Assembly: GCF_000252165.1 (NCBI RefSeq)
Contig: NZ_BAET01000002.1
Span: 62,001 to 126,000, forward strand
Origin: Glaciecola punicea ACAM 611
GTDB lineage: Bacteria > Pseudomonadota > Gammaproteobacteria > Enterobacterales > Alteromonadaceae
Reading direction: 5' to 3'
Length of the DNA stretch: 64,000 nt
The translations under genes were made by a program, and so were the position numbers. Under the pieces are notes generated by a model. That model was not told the DNA's origin and searched no databases. It worked only from the letters and a program-made list of their open reading frames with translations. Positions 53,938 to 62,573 of this stretch are shown piece by piece. Positions within the stretch are counted from its first letter, which is position 1, and the number at the start of each line of letters is the position of its first letter.

Positions 53938-55278
53938 GTGAAACCAGAACAACAAGCATCTTACGAAGCTATAAAGGGTCTTGACAAGGTTTACCTAGTC
54001 GGTGGCGCTGTGCGCGATCAATTACTGGGCTTAACATCGCATGACAAGGACTACGTGGTAGTAGGCGTAAGTGCAGCGCAAATGAAAGCTTTAGGTTTCA
54101 TTCCTGTTGGAAAAGATTTCCCCGTGTTTTTACACCCAGAAACGAAGGACGAATATGCCTTGGCTCGCACCGAACGTAAAGTTGGTGCTGGGTACACCGG
54201 GTTTAGCGTAGATGCGAGTCAAACCGTTACTTTAGAAGAAGACTTGGCTAGGCGCGACTTGAGCATAAACGCCATGGCACTTTCGACTAGCGGTGAACTA
54301 GTTGACCCCTACAATGGTAAAGACGATCTTGAGCATAAGATCCTTCGCCATACCACAAACGCTTTCACAGAAGACCCTGTGCGAGTACTCCGCCTTGCTC
54401 GGTTTTTAGCGCGATACGGTAAACAGTGGCGTATCCATGCTAGCACCAAAAAACTGGTTAAGCAGATGCTGGCGGCAGGCGAACTGCATCATTTAGTGCC
54501 CGAGCGCGTGTTTAAAGAGACTGAAAAAGCCCTTAGTGAGCGTGAGCCTCAGCTTTATTTCGAAGCATTAAAAGAGCTTGGCGTATTAAGCGTTTTATTT
54601 CCAGAACTACACGATATGGTTAACGTACCACAGCCGCCACAGCATCATCCTGAGGGAGACGTGTTTATTCACACCATGCTGGCAGTGAACCGCGCCGCAC
54701 AGCTTAACTTTGATTTAGCCACCCGCTTCGCTACCCTTACCCACGACTTTGGTAAAGCAGTCAGCTTTCAAGAAAGGGGGGATTTGCTAGGTCATGAAGG
54801 CGCTGGAATTGCAGTAATTGACGCATTTTGCGCACGTTTACGGGTGCCAAATAAGCTCAGAGACTTGGCCAAACTGACCAGTTTGAATCATTTACACTGC
54901 CATAGGCTACTTGAACTAACACCTAAAACCTTGCATAAAGTGATTATTGACAGCATGAACGCGCTGAAACAGCCTGAAAGATTTACGCAGTTTTTACAAG
55001 CGTGCCAGTGCGACGCTCAAGGGCGCGGACCGACTCTCATTAACAGTCCCTATCCGCAGCGTGAATATGCCCAATATTTGCTTAATGCACTTCAAGGCAT
55101 CAACACTAAAGCCGTCGTAAAGCAGGCCATAGGGGAAGGCAAAACAGGTCCCGATTTAAGTGAAGCAGTTCGCATTGCTCAGATTCAGTGCATTAAAGAA
55201 GCGGCTAGAATATTTCATAACCGACCTTCGAGTTTTAACAAGGCGGCATTAGCCGCAATTAAAGCGCCTTCCAAATAG
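53938..55278 (+). CDS. cca: CCA-adding tRNA nucleotidyltransferase with HD domain
   Basis: The enzyme adds or repairs the 3' CCA of tRNAs; the HD domain of the gammaproteobacterial type also has phosphatase and phosphodiesterase activity. The 446-residue protein has the nucleotidyltransferase motif LVGGAVRDQLLG, the metal Asp residues in HDKDYVVVG, EEDLARRDLSINAMA, the neck RVLRLARFLARYG, and the HD domain (HTMLAVNRAAQL, THDFGKA). It starts with GTG. The last 64 bases overlap the 3' end of the convergent amine oxidase gene. Confidence 0.96.
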   Translation: MKPEQQASYEAIKGLDKVYLVGGAVRDQLLGLTSHDKDYVVVGVSAAQMKALGFIPVGKDFPVFLHPETKDEYALARTERKVGAGYTGFSVDASQTVTLEEDLARRDLSINAMALSTSGELVDPYNGKDDLEHKILRHTTNAFTEDPVRVLRLARFLARYGKQWRIHASTKKLVKQMLAAGELHHLVPERVFKETEKALSEREPQLYFEALKELGVLSVLFPELHDMVNVPQPPQHHPEGDVFIHTMLAVNRAAQLNFDLATRFATLTHDFGKAVSFQERGDLLGHEGAGIAVIDAFCARLRVPNKLRDLAKLTSLNHLHCHRLLELTPKTLHKVIIDSMNALKQPERFTQFLQACQCDAQGRGPTLINSPYPQREYAQYLLNALQGINTKAVVKQAIGEGKTGPDLSEAVRIAQIQCIKEAARIFHNRPSSFNKAALAAIKAPSK

Positions 55279-56363
55279 CCCGCCTCTGCGCTTGCAAACT
55301 CACTGCCAGCAAAATATAAATTTTCATTCAATAGCGCAATTTCGCAGGCTTGCATGTCTATTTGGGGGTGTCGTGAGCCTTCTGACTGATCTTGACCGGT
55401 GCAGATTTCGGTATCGCTCGCCCAATCTTTTATATAACATTTTTCGAAGCGATACGCATCGTGTCCGAAAATATCAGCAAGTTGTTTAAGGCAAGCTTGT
55501 TTTAGCGCCTTTTGCGACAGTTGTAGACGCTGCGTGGCTGGAATACCAATAAATCCGAACAAAGCAAACCCTTGGGTTTGAGAGCAACACGCATCGTGAA
55601 TTTCAACAATAGGACCAACTTGGCTGAACACTTGTCCCGACAGGCCTTTTTCTCGCCAAAACGGAGTGGGATAAGTTACAAGCACTTTGGCTTGCGCCGC
55701 CATCCATGTTTGCGAGTACCCTAGCTGTTGCTGTAGTACATTGTTCATCCAACTAGCTTTGCTAAAATCGCGTGCAATAATGCGCGGCGGCAGTGCAAAT
55801 ATAATATGCTGGCAAGTGATCTGCGACTCTTTAGCGTTAGCAACGAAATTTACACGCCACCTATCACTTTGTTTAGTAACGCTCGTCACTCTATGCTTGG
55901 CATGTAAATTTTCAGAATTAATGTTGCTTAATAATGCTCGTATAAGGGAATAGGAGCCGCTTTTGATTCTATATAGAAGCTGAGCCTGTGTGTTAGATAT
56001 TCTTCTAGGCTCTTTTATGTTTTCGAATTGATACAGCACATCTCCACTGGCATGTTGCTCAAATAAGCAAAGGCCCATACGCATAACGAGTTCTTGCATA
56101 AGTAAATGGTGAGGGAAAATCCATGCTGGACCTACATCATAGAATTGAGGAGCAAATACGCCGATTTGCTCGCCGCTTTCTACCACGTCGCCCGATGCAC
56201 CTTGCACACCCTTGCCCAACGCAACCGGTACCCCTGCCACACGGCCGCCAAATAAAGGCTTGGCGTCGAACAGCTGATAATCTATTCCGCGTGATTCTAG
56301 TTGACTCGCGGCGTAAAGCCCTGCTAGGCCTCCGCCTACTATCGCTACATCAGTACTTCGCAT
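55215..56363 (-). CDS. FAD-dependent amine oxidase family protein
   Basis: The 382-residue protein has an N-terminal FAD-binding Rossmann motif (VAIVGGGLAGLYAASQL, then FDAKPLFGGRV), a central substrate domain, and the C-terminal FAD motif of amine oxidases (NLYFAGSEFASAEAGYLEGAL). It is shorter than eukaryotic monoamine oxidases but in range for bacterial members. Substrate unknown. The 3' end overlaps cca by 64 bases in the convergent direction; both ends look genuine. The UDG-like and trxC genes lie upstream on the same strand. Confidence 0.9.
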   Translation of the reverse strand: MRSTDVAIVGGGLAGLYAASQLESRGIDYQLFDAKPLFGGRVAGVPVALGKGVQGASGDVVESGEQIGVFAPQFYDVGPAWIFPHHLLMQELVMRMGLCLFEQHASGDVLYQFENIKEPRRISNTQAQLLYRIKSGSYSLIRALLSNINSENLHAKHRVTSVTKQSDRWRVNFVANAKESQITCQHIIFALPPRIIARDFSKASWMNNVLQQQLGYSQTWMAAQAKVLVTYPTPFWREKGLSGQVFSQVGPIVEIHDACCSQTQGFALFGFIGIPATQRLQLSQKALKQACLKQLADIFGHDAYRFEKCYIKDWASDTEICTGQDQSEGSRHPQIDMQACEIALLNENLYFAGSEFASAEAGYLEGALIAANAALLKLEGRL

Positions 56364-56380
56364 GCTATCTCTATACTTTG

Positions 56381-57010
56381 CTAACTTTTATCTAACAACG
56401 ACTTTATACGCTGCTGCAACACGGGTATAACTTGATCTTCAAACCACGGGTTCTTTGTCACCCAAATATTGTTGCGTGGACTCGGATGCGGCATAGGTAG
56501 TTTCTCAGGCCAGTAATTTTGCCACACTTTAACCGTTTCGCTAAGCGTAGACTGCCTTGCTTTTTGTAAATGCCATGCCTGTGAGTAGGCCCCTATAAGC
56601 AGTGTTAACTGAATATTCGGCAATAAAGCTAGAAGGTCGCCGCGCCATATGCTTGCACATTCCTTAGTGGGCGGAAGATCACCCGATTTACCGCGTCCAG
56701 GGTAACAAAACCCCATCGGCAGTATTGCAACATGTTGCGGATTAAAAAAATCAGCCTCACTTATTCCCATCCAGCGCCTTAAGCGATCTCCGCTTTTGTC
56801 TTGAAACGGCACGCCTAGTTCGTGCGCTACGCTGCCCGGTGCTTGACTGGCAATTAAAATTTTGGCTTGGGCGTGGACTTGCACTATTGGATTTGGACCT
56901 AGGGGCAACTTACTCTCGCACACATTACAAATAGCCACTTTTTCTAGTATGCGGCTAAGCTTTTGCTGCGTGCGCGCTATTGCGTATTCACTGGCAGACT
57001 TTACCTGCAA
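56381..57010 (-). CDS. Uracil-DNA glycosylase superfamily protein
   Basis: The 209-residue protein has the UDG-superfamily layout seen in the short bacterial DUF-type members: AICNVCESKLPLGPNPIVQV, ILIASQAPGSVAHELGVPF, GDRLRRWMGI, LPMGFCYPG and the C-terminal PHPSPRNNIW. The A-P-G near the N-terminus is in the place of the water-activating motif, and H-P-S-P matches the DNA-intercalation loop. It may act in base-excision repair. It begins with TTG right after the trxC stop, without its own clear ribosome-binding site, so translation is coupled to trxC. Confidence 0.85.
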   Translation of the reverse strand: MQVKSASEYAIARTQQKLSRILEKVAICNVCESKLPLGPNPIVQVHAQAKILIASQAPGSVAHELGVPFQDKSGDRLRRWMGISEADFFNPQHVAILPMGFCYPGRGKSGDLPPTKECASIWRGDLLALLPNIQLTLLIGAYSQAWHLQKARQSTLSETVKVWQNYWPEKLPMPHPSPRNNIWVTKNPWFEDQVIPVLQQRIKSLLDKS

Positions 57011-57439
57011 TTATAATTTATCCACACACTGCACAATAAACTGCTTTAGCTGATGTTCATTAAGCGCCCCCGATATACGCTCAATCTCTACTCCCTTATG
57101 GAAAAATATGAGTGTGGGAATTGAACGGATCCGCACTTGTGTGCCTGTTTTCTCAGCGTGTTGAGTGTCTAGTTTGGCAAAGAGTAAATCGGTAGATTCA
57201 GCGGCAACCTTTGTAAAGGTCGGCGCCATAGCCTTACACGGGCCGCACCAATCTGCCCAAAAATCAACAATAATAGGCAAGTCATTCTTTTCAATATAGC
57301 GATCAAAACTGTCATCATCTAAATTGACCGGCTGACTGCTATACACCGGCTTCTTGCATTTCCCGCAGTTTGCTTCGGCAGTAGTTTTGCCCTGAGGTAT
57401 TCGGTTTATTGCGGCGCATGATGAACACACTATATGCAT
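57011..57439 (-). CDS. trxC: Thioredoxin 2
   Basis: TrxC reduces protein disulfides and is linked to oxidative stress in E. coli. The 142-residue protein has the N-terminal zinc-binding extension with two CxxC pairs (CSSC and CGKC) that separates it from thioredoxin 1, then the thioredoxin domain with WCGPCK. E. coli TrxC has 139 residues. It begins an apparent operon with the UDG-like gene and the amine oxidase gene. A TTTCCT/AGGAAA ribosome-binding site precedes the ATG. Confidence 0.95.
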   Translation of the reverse strand: MHIVCSSCAAINRIPQGKTTAEANCGKCKKPVYSSQPVNLDDDSFDRYIEKNDLPIIVDFWADWCGPCKAMAPTFTKVAAESTDLLFAKLDTQHAEKTGTQVRIRSIPTLIFFHKGVEIERISGALNEHQLKQFIVQCVDKL

Positions 57440-57727
57440 ATTGTTTCCTTTATATAAATAGCACCATCATTTAAACGATATGTTTTCGGCCCTAGGCTTA
57501 CGGTACTTTATTTGAGTCCCTGTGTCTTTAAAAGACTGTTTTTTAAGTGCTCATATTTAGTTACTATCTTTGGCGCACTATGGTTTAGATATTTAAATAC
57601 GCCCTCGGCAACCACTGTAGTGCGAGTTTGCAACAGCGCATAATGAAATTTAACAAACTTGCATGCGCTTGGACTTCGGGTGCATAATGCGCTACTCAGT
57701 ATAATAAAAATAAAAAGGAAGCATTTA

Positions 57728-59245
57728 ATGCAATCCCCTGATACTGGTCATAGACAAATAGACCGTACTCACGACACTCGATTTTTTGGCCACCCCCTTG
57801 GATTATCAACATTAGCTTTTACTGAAATGTGGGAGCGCATGAGTTACTACGGCATGCGCGGGCTTTTAGTTGTGTTTATGGCCCTTGCGGTTCAAGAAGG
57901 TGGTTTTGGTCTTACCGAACAATCGGCTAACGCAGTGTATGGCCTTTACACCGGCGCCGTATATTTTACCGGTTTACTTGGCGGCTGGATGGCCGATCGC
58001 CTCATTGGCGGGCAAAAAGCGGTTTGGTATGGTGGCATTATCATTATGTTTGGCCATATTTCACTGGCCATACCCGGCACCAATACGTTTTTCTTTGGCC
58101 TTATATTGGTTGTATTAGGCACCGGCTTATTAAAGCCAAACATTGGCGCCATGGTGGGTCAACTTTATTCAGATATAGACCAGCGACGTGACAGCGGCTA
58201 TACGCTTTATTATTTAGGCATAAATATTGGGTCTGCTATTGGCGGAATAGTATGCGGTTATATGCAGATTGAATATGGCTATCACGCTGCTTTTGGTGCC
58301 GCGGCCGTGGGCATGGGCATAGGCTTAATACAGTACAAGCTAAGCGCGGCGAATATAACGGCGGTGTTCGACAAACCCACGGTAAAAATGTCGAGCAAAG
58401 CGGTAAGGTTAAGCTGGTCTATTATAGCCGGTTTAATGATGGTACTGGCCATTGTGACCGTGCTTGCCATGATAGGATCAATTACGATTAACCCTATTGC
58501 AATTACGGGTTACATTGCCACCATCGTTTTTTCTATCTTTATTTTATATTTTGCGGGCATTTTCTTTAAAGGTAATCTTAGCGATTCAGAAAAAAGAAAC
58601 GTCGGCGCGCTATTTCTGATTTGTATTGCGTCTATCTGCTTTTGGGCTGGCTTTGAGCAAGCGGGCTCTTCGTTTAATTTCTTTGCTGAGAATAATACTG
58701 ACAGAATGCTTGGCTCTTTTGAAATACCCACGCAGTGGTTTCAGTCACTAAACCCAATATTTATTATTGTTCTATCGCCTTTTTTTGCCGCACTATGGAT
58801 AAACTTAGCCAAGAGAATGATAGTGCCCAGCTACAGCGTAAAATGCGCCATTGGCCTAATTATTATGTCGACTGGCTTCTTTGTTATGTTCTTTGCCGCG
58901 CAGTTTGCCGCTGGCTCAATGAAGGTTGCGCCTTCTTGGTTAGTGGCTACTTACTTTCTGCATACCGTTGGTGAGCTCTGCTTAAGTCCGGTCGCCTTAA
59001 GCGCAGTAAGTAAACTTTCACCTAGACGTTTTGCGGGTCAGCTAATGGGCGTATTTATACTTACCTACTCAATTGGCAGCCTTGCAGCTGGCTTACTTGC
59101 AGGGCTCGTTAATGCGGGCGATGCGGTAGTGGAACCTTCGGTATATATGAAAGTTGCTTTATTTGGCACTGCTGCAGGCATCATATTATGGTTGTTCTCG
59201 TTTAAAACAAGGCAGTGGGAAAAAGTGGAAGGTAAAGAGCTTTAA
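57728..59245 (+). CDS. POT-family (PTR2) peptide MFS transporter
   Basis: Proton-coupled oligopeptide transporters import di- and tripeptides. From the ATG at 57728, with AAGGAAG ten bases upstream, the protein has 505 residues and about 14 membrane helices. The family signature is complete: FTEMWERMSYYGMRGLLVVFM with the ExxERxxYY motif, GGWMADRLIGG, and the second PTR signature region YTLYYLGINIGSAIGG. A longer frame exists upstream but is not needed. A strong terminator follows. It is a single-gene unit. Confidence 0.94.
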   Translation: MQSPDTGHRQIDRTHDTRFFGHPLGLSTLAFTEMWERMSYYGMRGLLVVFMALAVQEGGFGLTEQSANAVYGLYTGAVYFTGLLGGWMADRLIGGQKAVWYGGIIIMFGHISLAIPGTNTFFFGLILVVLGTGLLKPNIGAMVGQLYSDIDQRRDSGYTLYYLGINIGSAIGGIVCGYMQIEYGYHAAFGAAAVGMGIGLIQYKLSAANITAVFDKPTVKMSSKAVRLSWSIIAGLMMVLAIVTVLAMIGSITINPIAITGYIATIVFSIFILYFAGIFFKGNLSDSEKRNVGALFLICIASICFWAGFEQAGSSFNFFAENNTDRMLGSFEIPTQWFQSLNPIFIIVLSPFFAALWINLAKRMIVPSYSVKCAIGLIIMSTGFFVMFFAAQFAAGSMKVAPSWLVATYFLHTVGELCLSPVALSAVSKLSPRRFAGQLMGVFILTYSIGSLAAGLLAGLVNAGDAVVEPSVYMKVALFGTAAGIILWLFSFKTRQWEKVEGKEL

Positions 59246-59280
59246 TACTGACTGCGTGAGAACCACTATTAAAAACGAGA

Positions 59281-59313
59281 AAAGGGTAATGTTAGCGACA
59301 TTACCCTTTTTTA
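59281..59313 (+). terminator. Rho-independent terminator after the peptide transporter
   Basis: A 13-bp stem (AAAAGGGTAATGT / ACATTACCCTTTT) with a 5-base loop ends in six T. It lies between the convergent peptide transporter and 2OG-oxygenase genes and could serve both. Confidence 0.92.
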
Positions 59314-59330
59314 CGCCGGCTTATTATGTA

Positions 59331-60002
59331 TTATAAAGGCGGGTCAACCTGCTCACGCGTACTGGTATTCACCCTAAACCAGCCAGCAATGGAGTAGCGG
59401 TCACGCTGCGCTGGTTTAACTTCATGTTCAAACTCTTCGCTTAAAAACAAGACTAGGGTCCCGTATTTTGGCAGTACTTTAATACCTTCAGGATTGCCAG
59501 GCTGATTATAAATAACCAGTTCACCGCCCTGCGTGTCTTGCCACTGAGGATTCAAATATGTCACCAGAGACAACACTCTATTAGCTTGACCTTTAAACGC
59601 GTCTACATGCTTTTTGTAATAATTGCCTTTAGCATAATGAGAGAAATGGCTTTCAAAAGAAAATAAGCCCATCAATAAATGCCTGTTTAAATATAGCTGT
59701 AGTGCTTGCGTCCATTTAAGCCATTCTTGGCCTGCAGGGCTGTCACCGTAAATCCACAAGGTTTTATCGTTGCGTATTTGTGCATTTAACTGCTGATTAG
59801 ATTCACGCCCAACGCGTGCTAGATTAAATTTGTATTGCGGTAAATTAACGACATGGGTATGTAGAATGTCAGTAAGCCCCAGGGGCAATGCATTCGCTTG
59901 GATACTATATCCGTCATTGGCAAGGTCGTTAACAATTTTGGCAAAAAGCGCATCGCTAGAAGCTGCGCTTTTTGTTGGATATTGCTGAAGTAGTAGAGTC
60001 AC
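59331..60002 (-). CDS. 2OG-Fe(II) oxygenase (prolyl-4-hydroxylase-like)
   Basis: The 223-residue protein has the double-stranded beta-helix core of SM-20/PHD-like bacterial hydroxylases. The iron ligands are His132 and Asp134 (KKHVDAF) and His193 (FEHEV); Arg202 in DRYSIAGWF binds 2-oxoglutarate. The segment RVLSLVTYLNPQW and GGELVIY are typical of proteins that hydroxylate a prolyl or other residue in a protein, for example a ribosomal or elongation-factor target. Substrate not known. It lies 75 bases downstream of the methyltransferase gene on the same strand, so the two may be coexpressed protein modifiers. Confidence 0.9.
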   Translation of the reverse strand: MTLLLQQYPTKSAASSDALFAKIVNDLANDGYSIQANALPLGLTDILHTHVVNLPQYKFNLARVGRESNQQLNAQIRNDKTLWIYGDSPAGQEWLKWTQALQLYLNRHLLMGLFSFESHFSHYAKGNYYKKHVDAFKGQANRVLSLVTYLNPQWQDTQGGELVIYNQPGNPEGIKVLPKYGTLVLFLSEEFEHEVKPAQRDRYSIAGWFRVNTSTREQVDPPL

Positions 60003-60077
60003 GTTTATTACTACGCATTTTTATTTCGTTTTACGCCTTTTTTAATATTTGTGCAATGTTATTCGGTGTAAGTTGTT

Positions 60078-61118
60078 TTAAAGCTTACCTTGTGGCACGT
60101 CTACGCTGGCTTCATGCTGCAATTGCAACTCGTTCACCGATACAGTGTGTTCACCGTCTGAAATTGACCAGCTCCAAAACTGTTCTTTGCCTACCTGCTC
60201 TGTTAAGGGCGACAGGGTAATAGTCAAGCTACGTGAGGGGTTTACCGTAAATGGTGTGGGTAGGGGAAATAAAATTTGGTCCCAATGCGTGGGGATGTCT
60301 TTAGGGCCAGTACCAAACTGAATACCGGGGCTTAACTGCGCGCTAAACCAGCCGCATAGTGCGTATATGCTTGTTTTTTCGCTTGGGCTTAGCGTAGCGG
60401 TAAATACTCTTGGCCTATCACTTTTTGTGATAGTGTGCATATTAAGAGAGCCCATATCGGCAATACTGTCTAGCAAGCTTTCTGCATCTAAAGCGACCAG
60501 ATCAGACTGCTGAAAAGGAACATGAGCTATAGGCGAAAAATCTAAGTCGTAGGGTTTGTCTTGCAAAAAATGTAAATCTTCCAGAACATCTTCATCATTC
60601 ACAAGCCCCACGTGAAGGCTGAGCTGGGCGGGGATCATTACACCGCCTTCAGCCAAGAATCGGTCTCTTACTGTAAGTAAAGGCTCAAGCATTGCCTCAT
60701 AAAATAAGCAGTGGCCCATCCATTCTGACACTATCACATCTACCTTTTCGTCAAGCCGCAGCGTTTCGTGGTCGTCGTGATAAAAATCAATATTTTTAAA
60801 ACCGTTTGCAAGGGCTATATTTTGTGCATTTTTAATAAAAGGCGAGCGATCTACCGCGATGACTTTTGCCGCACCGGCGCGCGCTGCAAACATAGATAGC
60901 ACGGCGCTGCCGCAGCCAAAATCAAGCACCGTGTGCTGAGGCTTCACCACCGCGTTTATCGATTTTTCGTAAGCTTCGGTGCGGATAATATCTTGCAGCA
61001 TGACTTTGTGCATGGCCACATCGCGATAAGACATGCGGTGTAGGCCACCGCTGCCGTCAGTTTTATTGGCGCTTATATCGGCTTTTGCCATGTCTTTTAA
61101 GTGAATAGTTTTCGTCAT
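60078..61118 (-). CDS. Protein arginine methyltransferase (PRMT)-like SAM methyltransferase
   Basis: From the ATG at 61118 (GAGA upstream) the protein has 346 residues. The seven-strand SAM-binding domain reads MLQDIIRTEAYEKSI (Arg46 matches the SAM-carboxylate Arg of PRMT1), VLDFGCGSAVLSMFAARAG (64-82), and SEWMGHCLFYEAML with the double-E residues Glu132 and Glu141. A beta-barrel C-terminal half includes the THW loop (277-279: THWDQILFPL). These are the hallmarks of eukaryotic-type PRMTs, which methylate arginines in proteins. Only the N-terminal Tyr-rich motif is weak (one Tyr left, Tyr31). Bacterial PRMT homologues are often mislabelled as generic or L11 methyltransferases. Substrate unknown. 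Confidence 0.85.
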   Translation of the reverse strand: MTKTIHLKDMAKADISANKTDGSGGLHRMSYRDVAMHKVMLQDIIRTEAYEKSINAVVKPQHTVLDFGCGSAVLSMFAARAGAAKVIAVDRSPFIKNAQNIALANGFKNIDFYHDDHETLRLDEKVDVIVSEWMGHCLFYEAMLEPLLTVRDRFLAEGGVMIPAQLSLHVGLVNDEDVLEDLHFLQDKPYDLDFSPIAHVPFQQSDLVALDAESLLDSIADMGSLNMHTITKSDRPRVFTATLSPSEKTSIYALCGWFSAQLSPGIQFGTGPKDIPTHWDQILFPLPTPFTVNPSRSLTITLSPLTEQVGKEQFWSWSISDGEHTVSVNELQLQHEASVDVPQGKL

Positions 61119-61256
61119 TGCAGTCTCACGATGTAATTTGAGCCGTATTTTAGCAGGACACGGGCTTTGCATATAGTGTTTCTATGCAAGCTATTAAGCG
61201 AAATGAAAGCTTATGCACATTGCCTATAGGAAGTTAACTCAGACGCGATTTTCTCA

Positions 61257-61529
61257 TTAGTTAAATAAATCGCTATGTGAACCAATTCGAGCAAGTTTTA
61301 ATGTATTAGAATCAACTTTGTAGATTAGCACTAAATCCGGTTTTATGTGGCAGTCCTTGAAGCCTAGCCAATTTCCAGATAAGTTATGGTCCACATATTT
61401 AGCGGCTAGAGAATTGCTTTTTTGCAGTTCAGAAATTATTCCACAAACTTCAATCACGTCAGTAATTGGCATTTTAGTAATTTTTTTAAAGTCCTTTTTA
61501 AATTGTGACGAATACTCTAAACCACACAT
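61257..61529 (-). CDS. yafQ: YafQ-family mRNA interferase toxin
   Basis: YafQ cuts mRNA on the ribosome. The 90-residue protein keeps the catalytic set of the E. coli enzyme with a shift of two: His48, His61, Asp65, Arg81, His85 and Phe89 (KYVDHNLSGNW, CHIKPDLVLIY, LARIGSHSDLF). The neighbour of the active-site Asp is Leu instead of Trp. It lies two bases after the antitoxin stop. The set of residues suggests an active toxin. Confidence 0.92.
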   Translation of the reverse strand: MCGLEYSSQFKKDFKKITKMPITDVIEVCGIISELQKSNSLAAKYVDHNLSGNWLGFKDCHIKPDLVLIYKVDSNTLKLARIGSHSDLFN

Positions 61530-61531
61530 AC

Positions 61532-61795
61532 TTAGTGATTATCCAGTTCTTTAATTAATTGATTAATATCAGTTGCAGTATGACCACCGCCGTATTCAAG
61601 CTCTTGAATGGCTGCCATGGTATTTAGATTTGCTTGTTTAGTCTTCACCTCAAATGGGATTCCGCCGCTATTGATAACAGCCTTTGCGAACATCTTTATT
61701 GCTTGAGAAGGGCTTAAGCCAATCTCGTCACATATATTGATAAACGCTGTTTTAGTTTCTTGGTCAATACGGGTACTTAGCATTTCTGTTTTCAT
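61532..61795 (-). CDS. dinJ: RelB/DinJ-family antitoxin
   Basis: The 87-residue product has the ribbon-helix-helix N-terminus of RelB/DinJ (MLSTRIDQETKTAFINIC, then LSPSQAIKMFAKAVINSGGIPFE) and a C-terminal tail that wraps the toxin. It binds YafQ and represses its own operon. It is directly followed by the toxin gene. An operator-like inverted repeat lies 20 bases upstream of its ATG. Confidence 0.93.
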   Translation of the reverse strand: MKTEMLSTRIDQETKTAFINICDEIGLSPSQAIKMFAKAVINSGGIPFEVKTKQANLNTMAAIQELEYGGGHTATDINQLIKELDNH

Positions 61796-61815
61796 TTACG
61801 GAGCCTTTTATTGAA

Positions 61816-61838
61816 TTTGTAATGCAATGTATTACAAA
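61816..61838. promoter_or_regulatory. Inverted repeat, likely operator of the dinJ-yafQ operon
   Basis: TTTGTAAT and ATTACAAA form a perfect 8-bp inverted repeat with a 7-base spacer, 20 bases before the antitoxin start. The place fits autorepression by the antitoxin-toxin complex, and the half-sites are in the range used by RelB/DinJ proteins. Confidence 0.65.
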
Positions 61839-61957
61839 AGATACATTAATACAGACAACTAGACAATCTATCTTAGGTGTCTTGCGTTGAAAAATTGCTA
61901 TTTCAGACAGAGCACCCGATGAAATTATGGCAGACCTTTTAGTAAAGAGATCAATGA

Positions 61958-62011
61958 GTGAAAACCTATAGGCTTACAAAGAGTGCTGAAAAAGACTTAG
62001 AAAGAATCTAA
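61958..62011 (+). pseudogene. Remnant of a ParE/RelE-type toxin gene
   Basis: From a GTG at 61958 the frame reads KTYRLTKSAEKDLERI and then stops. This is the typical opening of ParE toxins (the family reads K-x-Y-x-L-T-x-x-A-E-x-D-L-x-x-I). Just upstream, in another frame, 16 codons (ending LLVKRSMSENL and TAG) look like the last part of an antitoxin, overlapping the toxin start as in real ParDE operons. The rest of the toxin is absent. Short length keeps confidence moderate. Confidence 0.55.
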
Positions 62012-62182
62012 TTTGATGACGCCTCGGTTTTTTATGCACACATGCTGCGCCGAAAGTCCTGTCATTTTATGCACCGCATTCTCTGGACTCAAGACATTTA
62101 AAAACGTTTTCATTAAATTTATTGTTCGTAATCATCGCTAACTTTGCAAATCCCATTGGTGACAGACTTCGATTGCAGTTAA

Positions 62183-62428
62183 TCTGAGCCAGAACACGTT
62201 CGACTGGCGAAAAAAACCGTTAAAATAACAAATTCGGAACTTATAAGAAACGGCAATCAACCAACAGAACAACTAAGAAAAAATCAATTATACGAACGCT
62301 ATTCACACCTTGGTAAACGCAACTTTCTGAAATATGGATATAAGGCCGTTGATATAATGAAGTCTAATTCAATCAAAAAGCAGCTAAAACCAATGTGGTC
62401 AAGGCTTCAAAAAGAAATGGATAAGTAA
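62183..62428 (+). pseudogene. Unidentified 3' coding fragment
   Basis: Eighty-one open codons without a start codon near the beginning run to TAA at 62428. The peptide is very basic and helical (RLAKKTVKITNSELI, YERYSHLGKRNFLKYGYKAV, KKQLKPMWSRLQKEMDK). It looks like the C-terminus of a lost gene. I do not recognise it. Together with the ParE remnant it fills most of the gap 61796-62573. Confidence 0.4.
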
Positions 62429-62573
62429 AAATTTGGCTTTTCATATAAAAAAGCAAAGACCAAATAAAATGTAGTCTCAAAAAATCAATTATAACAATGA
62501 ATAATGTGTATTTTTGTCCGTTTAAATTCTATAAATTTAGGCAAAATTATCCATTTACCATCTAATAAAACAA

